From Phocoena phocoena (taxonomy: Eukaryota; Chordata; Mammalia; Artiodactyla; Phocoenidae), in assembly GCF_963924675.1 (NCBI RefSeq), contig NC_089234.1, positions 22,969,668 through 23,033,667 on the forward strand: a DNA stretch of 64,000 nt, written 5' to 3'. The position numbers and the translations under genes are program-made. How positions within the stretch are numbered: the stretch's first letter is position 1; the number at the start of each line of letters is the position of its first letter. Positions 36,542 to 47,335 of this stretch are shown here, piece after piece. Under the pieces are notes generated by a model. That model was not told the DNA's origin, did not search any database, and saw only the letters and a program-made list of their open reading frames with translations.

Positions 36542-39500
36542 ATGGACAGATCATCCAAAATGAAAATTAATAGGGAAACACAAGCTTTAAATGATACATT
36601 AAACAAGATGGACTTAATTGATATTTATAGGACATTCCATCCAAAAACAACAGAATACACTCTCTTCTCAAGTGCTCATGGAACATTCTCCAGGATAGAT
36701 CATATCATGGGTCACAAATCAAGCCTTGGTAAATTTAAGAAAATTGAAATTGTATCAAGTATCTTTGCCAACCACAATGCTATAAGACTAGATATCAATT
36801 ACAGGAAAAAACCTGCAAGAAATACAAACACATGGAGGCTAAAAAACACACTACTTAATAACCAAGAGATCACTGAAGAAATCAAAGAGGAAATCAAAAA
36901 ATACCTAAACAAATGACAATGAAAACATGACGACCCAAAACCTATGGGATGCAGCAAAAGTAGTTCTAAGAGGGAATTTTATAGCAATACAATCCTACCT
37001 TAAGGAACAAGAAACATCTCAAATAAACAACCTAACCTTACACCTAAAGCAATTAGAGAAAGAAGAACAAAAAAACCCCAAGGTTAGCAGAAGGAAAGAA
37101 ATCATAAAGATCAGATCAGAAATAAATGAAAAAGAAATGAAGGAAATGATAGCAAAGATCAATAAAGTTAAAAGCTGGTTCTTTGAGAAGATAAACAAAA
37201 TTGATAAACCATTAGTCAGACTCATCAAGAAAAAAAGGGAGAAGACTCAAATCAATACAATTAGAAATGAAAAAGGAGAAGTAACAACTGACACTGCAGA
37301 AATAAAAAAAAATCATGAGAGATTACTACAAGCAACTCTATGCCAATAAAATGGACAACATGGAAGAAATGGACAAATTCTTAGAAATGCACGACCTGCC
37401 GAGACTGAACCAGGAAGAAATAGAAAATATGAACAGACCAATCACAAGCACTGAAATTGAAACTGTGATTAAAAACCTTGCAACAAACAAAAGCCCAGGA
37501 CCAGATGGCTTCACAGGCAGATTCTATCAAACATTTAGAGAAGACCTAACACCTATCCTTCTCAAACTCTTCCAAAATATAGCAGCAGGAGGAACACTCC
37601 CAAACTCATTCTACAAGGCCACCATCACCCTGATACCCAAACCAGACAAGGATGTCACAAAGAAAGGAAACTACAGGCCAATATCACCGATGAACATAGA
37701 TGCAAAAATCCTCAACAAAATACTAGGAAGCAGAATCCACATCACATTAAAAGGATCATACACCATGATCAAGTGGGGTTTATCCCAAGAATGCAAGGAT
37801 TCTTCAATATATGCAAATCAATCAATGTGATACACCATATTAACAAATTGAAGGAGAAAAACCAAACGGTCATCTCAATAGATGCAGAGAAAGCTTTTGA
37901 CAAAATTCAACACCCATTTATGATAAAAACCCTGCAGAAAGTAGGCATAGAGGGAACATTCCTCAACATAATAAAGGCCATATATGACAAACCCACAGCC
38001 AACATCATCCTCAATGGTGAAAAACTGAAAGCATTTCCACTAAGATCAGGAACAAGACAAGGTTGCCCACTCTCACCACCCTTACTCAACATAGTTTTGG
38101 AAGTTTTAGCCACAGCAATCAGAGAAGAAAAGGAAATAAAAGGAATCCAAATCGGAAAAGAAGAAGTAAAGCTGTCACTGTTTGCAGATGACATGATACT
38201 ATACATAGAGAATCCTAAAGATGCTACTAGAAAACTCCTAGAGCTAATCAATGAATTTGGTAAAGTAGCAGGATACAAAATGCACAGAAATCTCTGGCAT
38301 TCCTATACACTAATGATGAAAAATCTGAAAGTGAAATCAAGAAAACACTCCCATTGACCACAGCAACAAAAAGAATAAAATACCTAGGAATAAACCTACC
38401 TAAGGAGACAAAAGACCTGTATGCAGCAAATTATAAGACACTGATGAAAAAAATTAAAGATGTTATAAATAGATGGAGAGATATATCATGTTCTTGGATT
38501 GGAAGAATCAACCTTGTGAAAATGACTCTATGACCCAAAGCAATCTACAGATTCAATGCAATCCCTATCAAATTACTACTGGCATTTTTCACAGAACTAG
38601 AACAAAATATTTCACAATTTGTATGGAAACACAAAAGACCCCAAAGAGCCAAAGCACTCTTGAGAAAGAAACACGGAGCTGGAGGAATCAGGCTCCCTGA
38701 TTTCAGACTATACTACAAATCTACAGTAATCAAGACAGTATGGTACTGGCACAGAAACAGAAATATAGATCAATGGAACAGGATAGAAAGCCCAGAGATA
38801 AACCCACGCATGTATGGTCAACCTTATCTTTGTTAAAGGAGGAAAGAATATACAGTGGAGAAAAGACATCCTCTTCAATAAGTGGTGCTGGGAAAATTGG
38901 ACAGCTACATGTAAAAGAATGAAATTAGAACACTCTCTAACACCATACACAAAAATAAACTCAAAATGGATTAAAGACCTAAATGTAAGGCCAGACACTA
39001 TCAAACTCTTAGAGGAAAACACAGGCAGAACACTATGACATAAATCACAGCAAGATCCTTTTTGACTCACCTCCTAGAGAAATGGAAATAAAAACAAAAA
39101 TAAACAAATGGGACCTTATGAAACTTAAAAGCTTTTGCACAGCAAAGGAAACCATAAACAAGACCAAAAGACAACACTCAGATTGGGAGAAAATATTTGC
39201 AAATGAAGCAACTGACAAAGGATTAATCTGCAAGATTTATAAGCAGCTCATGAACCTCAATAACAAAAAATCAAACAACCCAATCCAAAAATGAGCAGAA
39301 AACCTAAACAGACATTTCCCCAAAGAAGATGTACAGATTGTCAACAAACACATGAAAGAATGCTCAACATCACTAATCATTAGAGAAATGCAAATCAAAA
39401 CTACAGTGAGATATCATCTCACACCAGTCATAATGGCCATCATCAAAAAATCTAGAAACAATAAATGCTGGAGAGGGTGTGGAGAAAAGGGAACACTCTT

Positions 39501-39900
39501 GCACTGTTGGTGGGAATGTAAATTGATACAGCCATTATGGAGAACAGTATGGAGGTTCCTTATAAAACTAAAAATAGAACTACCATATGACCCAGCAATC
39601 CCAATACTGGGCATATACCCTGAGAAAACCATAATTCAAAAAGAGTCATGTACCAAAATGTTCATTGCAGCTCTATTTACAATAGTCCGGAGATGGAAAC
39701 AACCTAAGTGTCCATCATCGGATGAATAGATAAAAAAGATGTGGCACATTTATACAATGGAATATTACTCAGTCATAAAAAGAAACGAAATTGAGTTATC
39801 TGTAGTGAGGTGGATGGACACAGAGTCTGTCATACAGAGTGAAGTAAGTCAGAAAGAGAAAAACAAATACCGTATGCTAACACATATATATGGAATCTAA
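36542..39900 (+). pseudogene. L1 ORF2 pseudogene (endonuclease part, RT, C-terminal domain)
   Basis: L1 ORF2p nicks DNA and reverse-transcribes L1 RNA. Readable pieces in several frames are 36,542-36,916 (end of endonuclease, with NHNAIRLDI where the family usually has an Asp-His catalytic pair), 36,927-37,349, 37,315-37,830, 37,773-38,357 (RT core with the FADD catalytic box at 38,181-38,192 and the [20 protein letters not shown] block at about 38,044), and 39,352-39,729 (C-terminal cysteine motif [19 protein letters not shown] intact). The family-typical stop TAA is at 39,898-39,900. Frame changes between pieces and the 5' truncation make it non-functional, although the RT active-site residues survive. 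Confidence 0.9.
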
Positions 39901-40273
39901 AAAAAAAAAAGGTACCAATGAACCTAGTGGCAGGGCAGGAATAAAGACGTAGACATAGAGAAACCACTTGAGGACATGGGGTGGGGAGCGGGAAGCTGGG
40001 GCAAAGTGAGAGTAGCATCAACAGATATACACTATCCAATGTAAACTAGTTAGCTAGTGGGAAGCAGCAGCATAGCACAGGGAGATCAGCTCGGTGCTTT
40101 GCCATGACCTAGAGGGCTGGGATAGGGAGGGTAGTGGTGGAGCCTGAAGAGGGAGGGGATATGGGGATATATGTGTGCATATGGCTGATTCACTTTGTTG
40201 TACAACAGAAACTAAAACAGTATTGTGAAGCAATTATACTTCAATAAAGATCTATTAAAAAGAAAAAAGAAAA

Positions 40274-40804
40274 TGTGGCACATATATACAATGGAATATT
40301 ACTCAGCTCTAAAAAGGAATGAAAATGAGTTATCTGTGGTGAGGAGGATGGACCTAGAGACTGTCATTCAGAGTGAAGTAAGTCAGAAAGAGAAAATCAA
40401 ATACTGTATGCTAACACACATATATGGAATCTAAAAAAAAAAAAGGTCATGAAGAATCTAGGGGCAAGACGGGAATAAAGATGCAGACCTACTAGAGAAT
40501 GGACCTGAGGATACGGGGTGGGGGAAGGGTAAGCTGGGACAAAGGGAGAGAGTGGCATGGACATATATACACTACCAGACGTAAAATAGATAGCTAGTGG
40601 GAAGCAGCCGCATAGCGCAGGGAGATCAGCCTGGTGCTTTGTGACCACGTAAAAGGGTGGGATAGGGAGGGTGGGAGGGAGGAACATGCAAGAGGGAAGA
40701 GATATGGGGACATATGTATATGTATAACTGATTCACTTTGTTATAAAGCAGAAACTAACACACCTTTGTAAAGCAATTATACTCCAATAAAGATGTTAAA
40801 AAAA
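40274..40804 (+). mobile_element. Second L1 3' end (terminal ORF2 plus 3' UTR)
   Basis: It repeats the text of 39,739-40,250 with scattered differences (for example ACTCAGCTCTAAAAAGGAAT here against ACTCAGTCATAAAAAGAAAC), so it is not a perfect recent tandem copy. It starts immediately after an A-rich stretch. It is either a severely 5'-truncated L1 that landed in the first element's poly(A), or L1 sequence carried along as a 3' transduction. Confidence 0.85.
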
Positions 40805-40819
40805 AAAGGACATAGTGTC
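40805..40819 (+). repeat. Right target-site duplication of L1
   Basis: AAAGGACATAGTGTC, identical to 36,415-36,429. Confidence 0.96.
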
Positions 40820-42305
40820 GGTTCATATAAGCAATTACAGGTTTACTGGGAGGCCATCTTACAGGGAGAAACTGAAAAATAAAGGAAAACAATGTAGATG
40901 GTGGCCACTATAGGCTTCTGGCAGAGTCTCCTGGGGAAACGAAGAAAAGGGCTCTTCATCTGAAATAAATCTGAGCAGAGTAGGAGGCGGCTCAGTGTGA
41001 GGATTAACGTATCACAACACCTTGGGAAGTGAAAAGAGGTGGAGACTGCAATTCAGCAATGCAAAGTCCCCAGCCCATGCTGGTACATCCTCACGTAAGC
41101 CATTTTCTTCAGACGAAACGTAACCTTCCATTCTGAAGACACAGAAACACTTTGCAGGGATGTTTTGACTGTGGGTCTGGGTTTGGGGGTATTATTTGGG
41201 GGGTATTTTGTTTTGCATTTACCCCAATAAAAATCCACATTAGCCTCTTGTACATTAAACATCAGCAAAGGAGCCCAGGTAGTTTATAAACTTCCTTTTG
41301 CAAAAGAGTGCATCCAAAACCTACGGCATCATTCTCAAAAGCATATTAAACACCCTTCAAGGACAGAGTTTCACCCTTTGCTTTCTGCAGTAATGTCCCA
41401 GCTTCCCTTTGTGACAGCATGATTTGTCCTAATGGTTCTTGAGAGACATTTGGGAAATCTGACTTTCTCTCTGGGTGAAGCTGCCACACAAGGAAGTCAC
41501 CTGCATGTGACATGATAGAGGGGCCCTGCGCTTGAGAAAAGGCTAAAGCTGCCATGTCTCTTGGAAGTTTCCCCACTGGTATTTGACTAACTTTTTGTGA
41601 GCTGCTCCCAAGGGTCAGTGTTTAAGCAGTATGTTCCCGGCTGTCAAGCCCCAATGCTGCCTAAATTACTCTGATAAGGAGTTCTAATAAGATACTTTAG
41701 AAAGTCACTTATGCCATAAGGTATTCATATTATCTCAAGACATTTCTATTTGGGTAATAGGAAATGAAAGTGTGGATTAATGTCTTTCGCATGCCATTAA
41801 AAAAACTGAGAGGCAGAAGCCTCCTTTCAGCCACCAGGGGCCTCTTCCTCATGTCTGTTCACTGCTGTCTCAGCTAATCACTTTTAGTGCTTTCAAAAGC
41901 AAAGGATACATTTTGATTTCATAGAAAATGAGTTTAAACCAGAAAGTCCATGTGACCTCCAAACTTTGGATTACTGCCATGGCATGCTACATTTCACCTC
42001 TGATTTAAAGACAGGGAACTTGTGGCTTCCTAAAAATGAAAAACTCTTCTGCACAATTCCCGAAAGGCTAATGCAAGCAACTGGTAAAGGAGAAATAAAG
42101 AGACGGACACCAGAAGTCCAAAGAAGAAAAACTCAGTGAAACTGGGTCACCAATCACCTCCCTGTAACCCTGAGGAGTCAGGGTGGCAAATATGTCCACT
42201 TCTCTCTTTATCTGACCCATGATCAGATATAAAATTGTTGAGTGTTGCCATAAGTATAAATCCTATAGAATGTGAGCTTGGTAAAATTAAGAGCAACGGG
42301 AACAA
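40820..42305. other. Unassigned host DNA
   Basis: Less AT-rich than the left part of the window. No exon, RNA gene or repeat family recognised. Confidence 0.4.
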
Positions 42306-42309
42306 TAAT

Positions 42310-42465
42310 AATATGATAAACTAACATTTAGTGATTAAGAGCCAGGCACTGTGCTAAGGGTCTTACATGTACTATTTCACTAAATCTCACTAAACTTACG
42401 AGGTAGGAACTAGTATTCTTATTCTATTAGACTTGCTAACTTAAGTCTCCATTACTGGCGGGTGA
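42310..42465 (-). mobile_element. MIR SINE relic
   Basis: Reverse-complement MIR on the + strand: GAGCCAGGCACTGTGCTAAG, TCTTACATGTACTATTTCAC and TTACGAGGTAGGAACTAGTA. Confidence 0.85.
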
Positions 42466-43975
42466 TAGAGGTGGCCTTAGGAGAAAAACAGTCTGATTCT
42501 TTAGACCACATCTTTAACTGCACTTGAAAAAATAAAGGTGACCAGCAATTCATTTTCTTCAGTTAATTCTTGCATTGGAAAAATGCTTCAATACTTCTAA
42601 ATAAAGAATTTCTCAAATAATATCAAGAGACCTGAATGTTTTGGTAATGAAACTGTTACAGCCCTAAGAAGCTCTTTCAGGAAAGCAGGTGGTGCTGACT
42701 CAGAAGAGCAGCCCACCTCTCAGCAGAGGTCAGCCACCTCCAGATGAAGGTGGAAAGTCCATTCAATGACGCGAAATACCTCTCCAAGATTATACATCAT
42801 GTGGGCATGAAATGTAAGAAGGATGCCATTTAGATTAGGACAGGGGGTGGAGCTACACTGCTTTCAAATAGGACGGTCTTCTTTTCCTTTCAGGGAACAT
42901 GCAAGTCATAACCTGCCTTTTTCTCTTCTATGAAATAGTGTTTTAGTTGATGGATTCCAAAGACGAGCTTCACCAAGTGAAAACTCACCCTGCTCTTCCT
43001 AGAACCTAAATTAATGCCTACGCTTTCCCCAGAGCTCTCGTTTATGGACTCCAAAGGACTGGAGATTTGAAGACCACCTGCCACAAGCGGAATTTAGCTT
43101 CCCCAAGATCTGTTTTCTTCCTTTTCCCACCCTGGAGCTCCCCACCTCTTTCCAGCAGCCAGCCATCCCAGCAAAGCAGAATTATCACCGACAGTGAAAG
43201 AGAAAGGCCTCAGAGTTAGGCTGTGGGCAGAGCATGCCATAAAGTTACCAGCTTAATTAAGCCATTACAGTTTTTAGGGGGTCTTAAAGACAGGAAATTT
43301 GAATGTATAATCGAGCCTGAGTACAGTCTCATTCTATGTTTTCCTTGGTCTGCTCAGAACCAGATTGCGAATGGGAAATAGCTGGGATAACATCCTGGGG
43401 CAACAAGGTCAGTTGCTCATTTTTACTGTGATCTCCACAAGAAAGTTATGAAGGTTTATTTCTATCGGCTTGGTCCGGGAGTGAAGGGCTTGGACCCTTG
43501 AAGTGCCAAGCAGACAGGCCAACCACACAGAGAGTGCTTTGACTGTCAGCCTGTCCCCAGTGTTCTCAGGGACAATATCCCACACTTCCTTGTACAGAGA
43601 AGCTACAGAATATGGTTAGAGGAAACATTCTCTTTGGAAAAATGATTCTGAACTTCAGCCCTGAATTTAGATAGGGGAAACTAAGAAAGATTACAAACCC
43701 ATGTTCTTCAACTTTGACCAGTAGAGGAGAAGGCCAATTTCCCCCCACTTGGGGGGAAGTGGATATTTAGGGAAAGCACACGAAGCCCACTGCTTATGCC
43801 GTGAACATAGCTCAGCACTTCACAGATTAGGCAGTTTTACTAGTTGACAGCTGTTTATTCCAACGGCATATATTTTACGTAGCAGTACATTCAATACATT
43901 AAGTTGTATTTCAGATGTACTCTAATCCCCACTGCCACCCTACCATATATAAATAAAAGTGCACATACACACTGA
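42466..43975. other. Unassigned host DNA
   Basis: No gene or repeat family recognised. Short open frames here carry no recognisable domain. Confidence 0.4.
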
Positions 43976-43996
43976 GATGCTAAAAGAAAGTTTGCT

Positions 43997-44098
43997 TTGT
44001 TCGCTTCAGCAGCACATATACTAAAACCGGAATGATACAGATAAGATTAGCATGGCCCCGAGCAAGATGCACACAGATTCATGAAGTGATCAAATATA
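43997..44098 (+). pseudogene. RNU6 pseudogene: U6 snRNA pseudogene, 5' half of a U6-L1 chimera
   Basis: The sequence follows U6 spliceosomal RNA almost end to end: TTCGCTTCAGCAGCACATAT, ACTAAAACCGGAATGATACA, AGATTAGCATGGCCCCGAGC, then CACACAGATTCATGAAGTGA. Differences include CAGC for CGGC near the start, small deletions in the GCGCAAGGATGACACGC region, and an altered 3' end (CAAATATA instead of CCATATTTT). There is no terminal T-run: the U6 text is followed directly by L1 ORF2 text (AAGACCTGAAACCA). I see no pol III promoter elements upstream at the U6-typical spacing (no clear TATA at about -30 or proximal sequence element). It is a processed retrocopy and not a working U6 gene. Confidence 0.93.
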
Positions 44099-44111
44099 AG
44101 ACCTGAAACCA

Positions 44112-44323
44112 GGGCTTCCCTGGTGGCGCAGTGGTTGGGAGTCCACCTGCCGATGCAGGGGACACGGGTTCGTGCCCCGGTCCGGGAAGATCCCACATGC
44201 CGCAGAGCGGCTGGGCCCGTGAGCCATGGCCGCTGAGCCTGCGCGTCCGGAGCCTGTGCTCCGCAACGGGAGAGGCCACAGCAGTGAGAGGCCCGTGTAC
44301 CGAAAAAAAAAAAAAAAAAAAAA
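44112..44323 (+). mobile_element. CHR-type cetacean SINE (copy 3)
   Basis: A complete short-form CHR SINE begins GGGCTTCCCTGGTGGCGCAG and ends in about 21 A. Perfect 14-bp target duplications AAGACCTGAAACCA lie at 44,098-44,111 and 44,324-44,337. It sits within a few bases of the U6/L1 junction. A B-box-like GGTTCGTGCCC is present. Confidence 0.97.
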
Positions 44324-45067
44324 AAGACCTGAAACCATAAAACTCCTAGAAAAAAACATAAGCATAAGCAACTTGCCATCAGTCTTGATGATGATTTTTT
44401 GGATTTGATACCAAAAGCTATGGCAACAAAAGCCAAAATAAACATGTGGGATTACATCAAACTAAAAAGCTTCTGTAAAACAAAGGAAACCATCAACAAA
44501 ACAAAAAGCAACCTACAGAATGGGAGAAAATACTTACAAACCATATTTCTGATGAGTTAATATTTGAAATATATAAAGAACTCAAACAACTTAATAGTAA
44601 GAACAAAGCATCTAATTCAAAAATGAGAATATCTGAATAGACTTTTTTTTAAAGGACACATACAGATAGCTAACAGCTATATGAAAAGGTACTGAACATC
44701 ACTACTCATCAGAGAAATGCAAATCAAAACCACAATGAGATATCACCTCCCACCTGTCAGAATGACTATCATCAAAAAGCCAAGAAATAACAAGAGTTGG
44801 CAAGGACAGAAAGGGAACTCTGGTGCACTGTTGATGCGAATGTAAATTGGTGCAGCAACTATGGAAAACAATACGGAGATTTCTCAAAAAGTTAAAGTAG
44901 ATACATGTGATACAGAAATTCCACTTCTGAGTATTTATCCAAAGGGCATGAAAATGCCATGTTGAAGAGATATCTGCATCCCATGTTCATTGCAACACTA
45001 TTTAGAATAGCCAAGATATGAAAACAAACTGCGTCCACCAATGAATGAATGGATAGGCAAATGTCTC

Positions 45068-45102
45068 TCTCACACACACACACACATTCACACACACACA
45101 GG
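45068..45102 (+). repeat. (CA)n microsatellite in L1
   Basis: TCTCTCTCACACACACACAC and a second CACACACACACAGG run. Confidence 0.9.
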
Positions 45103-45690
45103 AATATCATTCAGCCATAAAAGAAGAAAATCTTGCTATTTACAACAGCATGGATGGACCTTTAGGACATTATGCTAAGTGAAGTAAGTCGGACAGAGGA
45201 AGACAAATACCATAAGATGTCACTTATATTTAGGATCCAAAAACAAAACAAAAACAACCCGCCAAAAAAAAACAAAAAATGAACTTATAGACACAGAGAA
45301 CAGATCAGTGTTGTTGCCGGAGGTTGGGGGAACAAATGTGTAAAGGGGGTCAAAAGGTACAAACTTCCAGTTCTAACATAAATAAGTCATGGGGATGTAA
45401 TGTACAACATGGTGACTGTAGTTAATAATACTGTATAGCATATTTAAAAGTTACTAAGAAAATAGATTTTAAAAAGTTCTCATCAGAAGACAAATAATAT
45501 GTAAGCATGTATGGTGACCGACATTAACTAGCCTTGTTGTAGTGATCATTTCTCAATATATATACATATATTTATATATACACACACACAAGTATTGAAT
45601 CATTATGTTGTATACCTGAAGCTAATATAATGTCATATGTCAATTATACCTCAAAAAGTTTTTTAAATAAAAAATATTTTTTGTTGGGTA

Positions 45691-46084
45691 TGTGCTCATG
45701 GTAAAAGAGTCCCAAATCCCATACCCACCCTTTCAGCCTCTGACAATTGTATCTCCTCTCCTTAAAACTAGTTCAACCTGATAGAGAGGTAGGGGTGGAA
45801 CTGAGCAAGCAGAGGGGTGGGATGATATGGGTTGGGGGAGGTGCGCTGTAATGGGTCACAAAGGAGAATATGAAGTATCCGTGATCTAAGGATACCTGTG
45901 GGTTTCCTCCAGTTCTAGTAATTCTTTACATCGACAGAATACTGGCACAGTGATCAAGCAGTTTGTATTGTTAGATCGTGCTAATAAGACACTGAACTTG
46001 GCATTAGATCATATGTCTAATTTATCAGTGAAGAAAAAAAATCTCAGAGAAGAAAGTATGCATTTTAGGTCAAATTATATAAAT

Positions 46085-46123
<39 letters not shown>

Positions 46124-47135
46124 ATAGAGAGATTCTCAAAGGATTAGAACCCAAATCCTCTACTTCTAATACAATGCTAAGCTAACTTGGACTTTAATTT
46201 CACTTGTGTTTGTGTACAGGATTGCGGTCTGCCTTCCCAAACGGCAGACTCCCAGAAAAAGTTTCTATAAACCCCCCATCATGTGTCCATCTGCTGTGCT
46301 TCTTTCCTGTTAAATGTTAACTCAGCTGAATCCTACTTTATGTAAACGTGGTTGTATGAAGACTTAAATTTGTTAAAATAAAACATACACCGTTAAGGGA
46401 ATTTCAAACAGATTCTCTGGAGCTTTTCTTTAGAGAATGAGTTCCTCTAATGAGCTTAAATGTTTGGATTAAAAGAAACCGAAAATGGCTGCCCCGTTTT
46501 CTGAGTATATATCCTACATTTTAGGAAGGTAACTTTGCCAGCATTGTGCAGTTTCTGCAGCAGAGGAAGGTGCCCAGTGAAGATGTTCATTCTTGTTCAG
46601 GAGGTTGAATTCAAAAGAAACTTTCCCTGAGACATATTTGCATACAGTAGGTAACTTCTTGTTTGTCTTCAAGTTAGGCCCAGTGTTCCCCCCGCTTTTT
46701 TTTATAAGATATTTTCTTTTGCTGTATACCTTACAGTAAGACTTCATAAATCTTTGTTTCGAATCACCCCTGATGAGAGAAACACTCGAAAGCAAAATCT
46801 ATGTGATAAAATGAAAGGAAGAAAACAAACGCTGAGTATGGATAGTCAAATCTAAAAAGATAAAGTAACTTCAGTCCCTCCTTTGACAGCCCCAGGTTTT
46901 ACCAACTCACATTTAGAATTCTCTGATTTTCTTCATCTTTCTTGGGCCACATGGAAAGAGAATACTGTATATTTCCAAATGCACACAGCCAGCTATCCAA
47001 GCGCCTGCAAAGTTGAGTATGGTTCCTTTGAAACGAGCTCACCAACTCCCACAACTCCTGAGACCAAGGGTAACAACTGCTCCTTGGTTTTATAAATTAC
47101 CCAATGGCTTACAGCCAAATGCTATTGGTTCGATT
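45691..47135. other. Mostly unassigned host DNA
   Basis: Apart from a CT microsatellite, no gene or confident repeat is seen. The stretch 45,690-45,780 may be an old antisense LINE fragment. Confidence 0.35.
46088..46120 (+). repeat. (CT)n microsatellite
   Basis: About 16 CT units with no interruption, followed by CCCTATAGAGAG. Confidence 0.95.
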
Positions 47136-47142
47136 TCCCAGA

Positions 47143-47332
47143 GCAGTTCTCAAACTTTAGCCAGCATCAGAATCACCTGGAGGGCTTGTTGAGCCACAGA
47201 GTGATGTGTTCCATCCCTACAGTTTCTGATTCGGGAGCCCAGCAATTTCATATCTAACAAATTTCCGGGTGATGCTGTTGCTACTGTTGCTGCTAGTATA
47301 GGTATGGTGACTACTCTTTGAGGACCTCTGAC
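47143..47332 (+). mobile_element. MER5A hAT DNA transposon relic
   Basis: CAGTTCTCAAACTTTAGCCA, GCATCAGAATCACCTGGAGG, GGCTTGTTGAGCCACAGAG, TTCTGATTCGGGAGCCCAG and GGTGATGCTGTTGCTACTG, ending ACTCTTTGAGGACCTCTG. The inverted ends (CTCAAACTTTAG against CTTTGAGGACC) are still recognisable. It is the best-preserved MER5 copy here. Confidence 0.88.
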
Positions 47333-47335
47333 TTG

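Larger units (their letters stand above)
36430..40804 (+). mobile_element. 5'-truncated young L1 with a doubled 3' end
   Basis: The insertion begins inside the ORF2 endonuclease region (GCACCCAACACAGAAGCACC; compare 55,195 in the fuller copy), so it is 5'-truncated. It runs through RT, the C-terminal domain and the 3' UTR to an A-rich end at about 40,246-40,272. A second copy of the last 0.53 kb (from ATGTGGCACATATATACAAT at 40,274; compare 39,739) then follows and ends in AATAAAGATGTTAAAAAAA at about 40,804. Perfect 15-bp duplications flank the whole composite, indicating one original insertion event or a second insertion into the first poly(A). ORF2 is broken. Confidence 0.95.
44098..45690 (+). 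mobile_element. L1 3' segment fused to U6; split by a CHR SINE
   Basis: After the U6 text comes L1 ORF2 C-terminal sequence, AAGACCTGAAACCA at 44,098, resuming after the SINE at 44,324 with AAGACCTGAAACCATAAAAC. Further L1 text runs to a 3' UTR (GACTGTAGTTAATAATACTG) and an AT-rich end near 45,660-45,690. The L1 is of the older type (3' UTR like that of 22,100-22,400). I did not find a convincing target-site duplication around the whole U6-L1 unit, probably because of age. Confidence 0.85.

Noticed and set aside
43997..44098. Functional U6 snRNA gene
   Set aside because: Internal deletions, no terminal T-run, no clear upstream pol III elements, and fusion to L1; it is a retrocopy.
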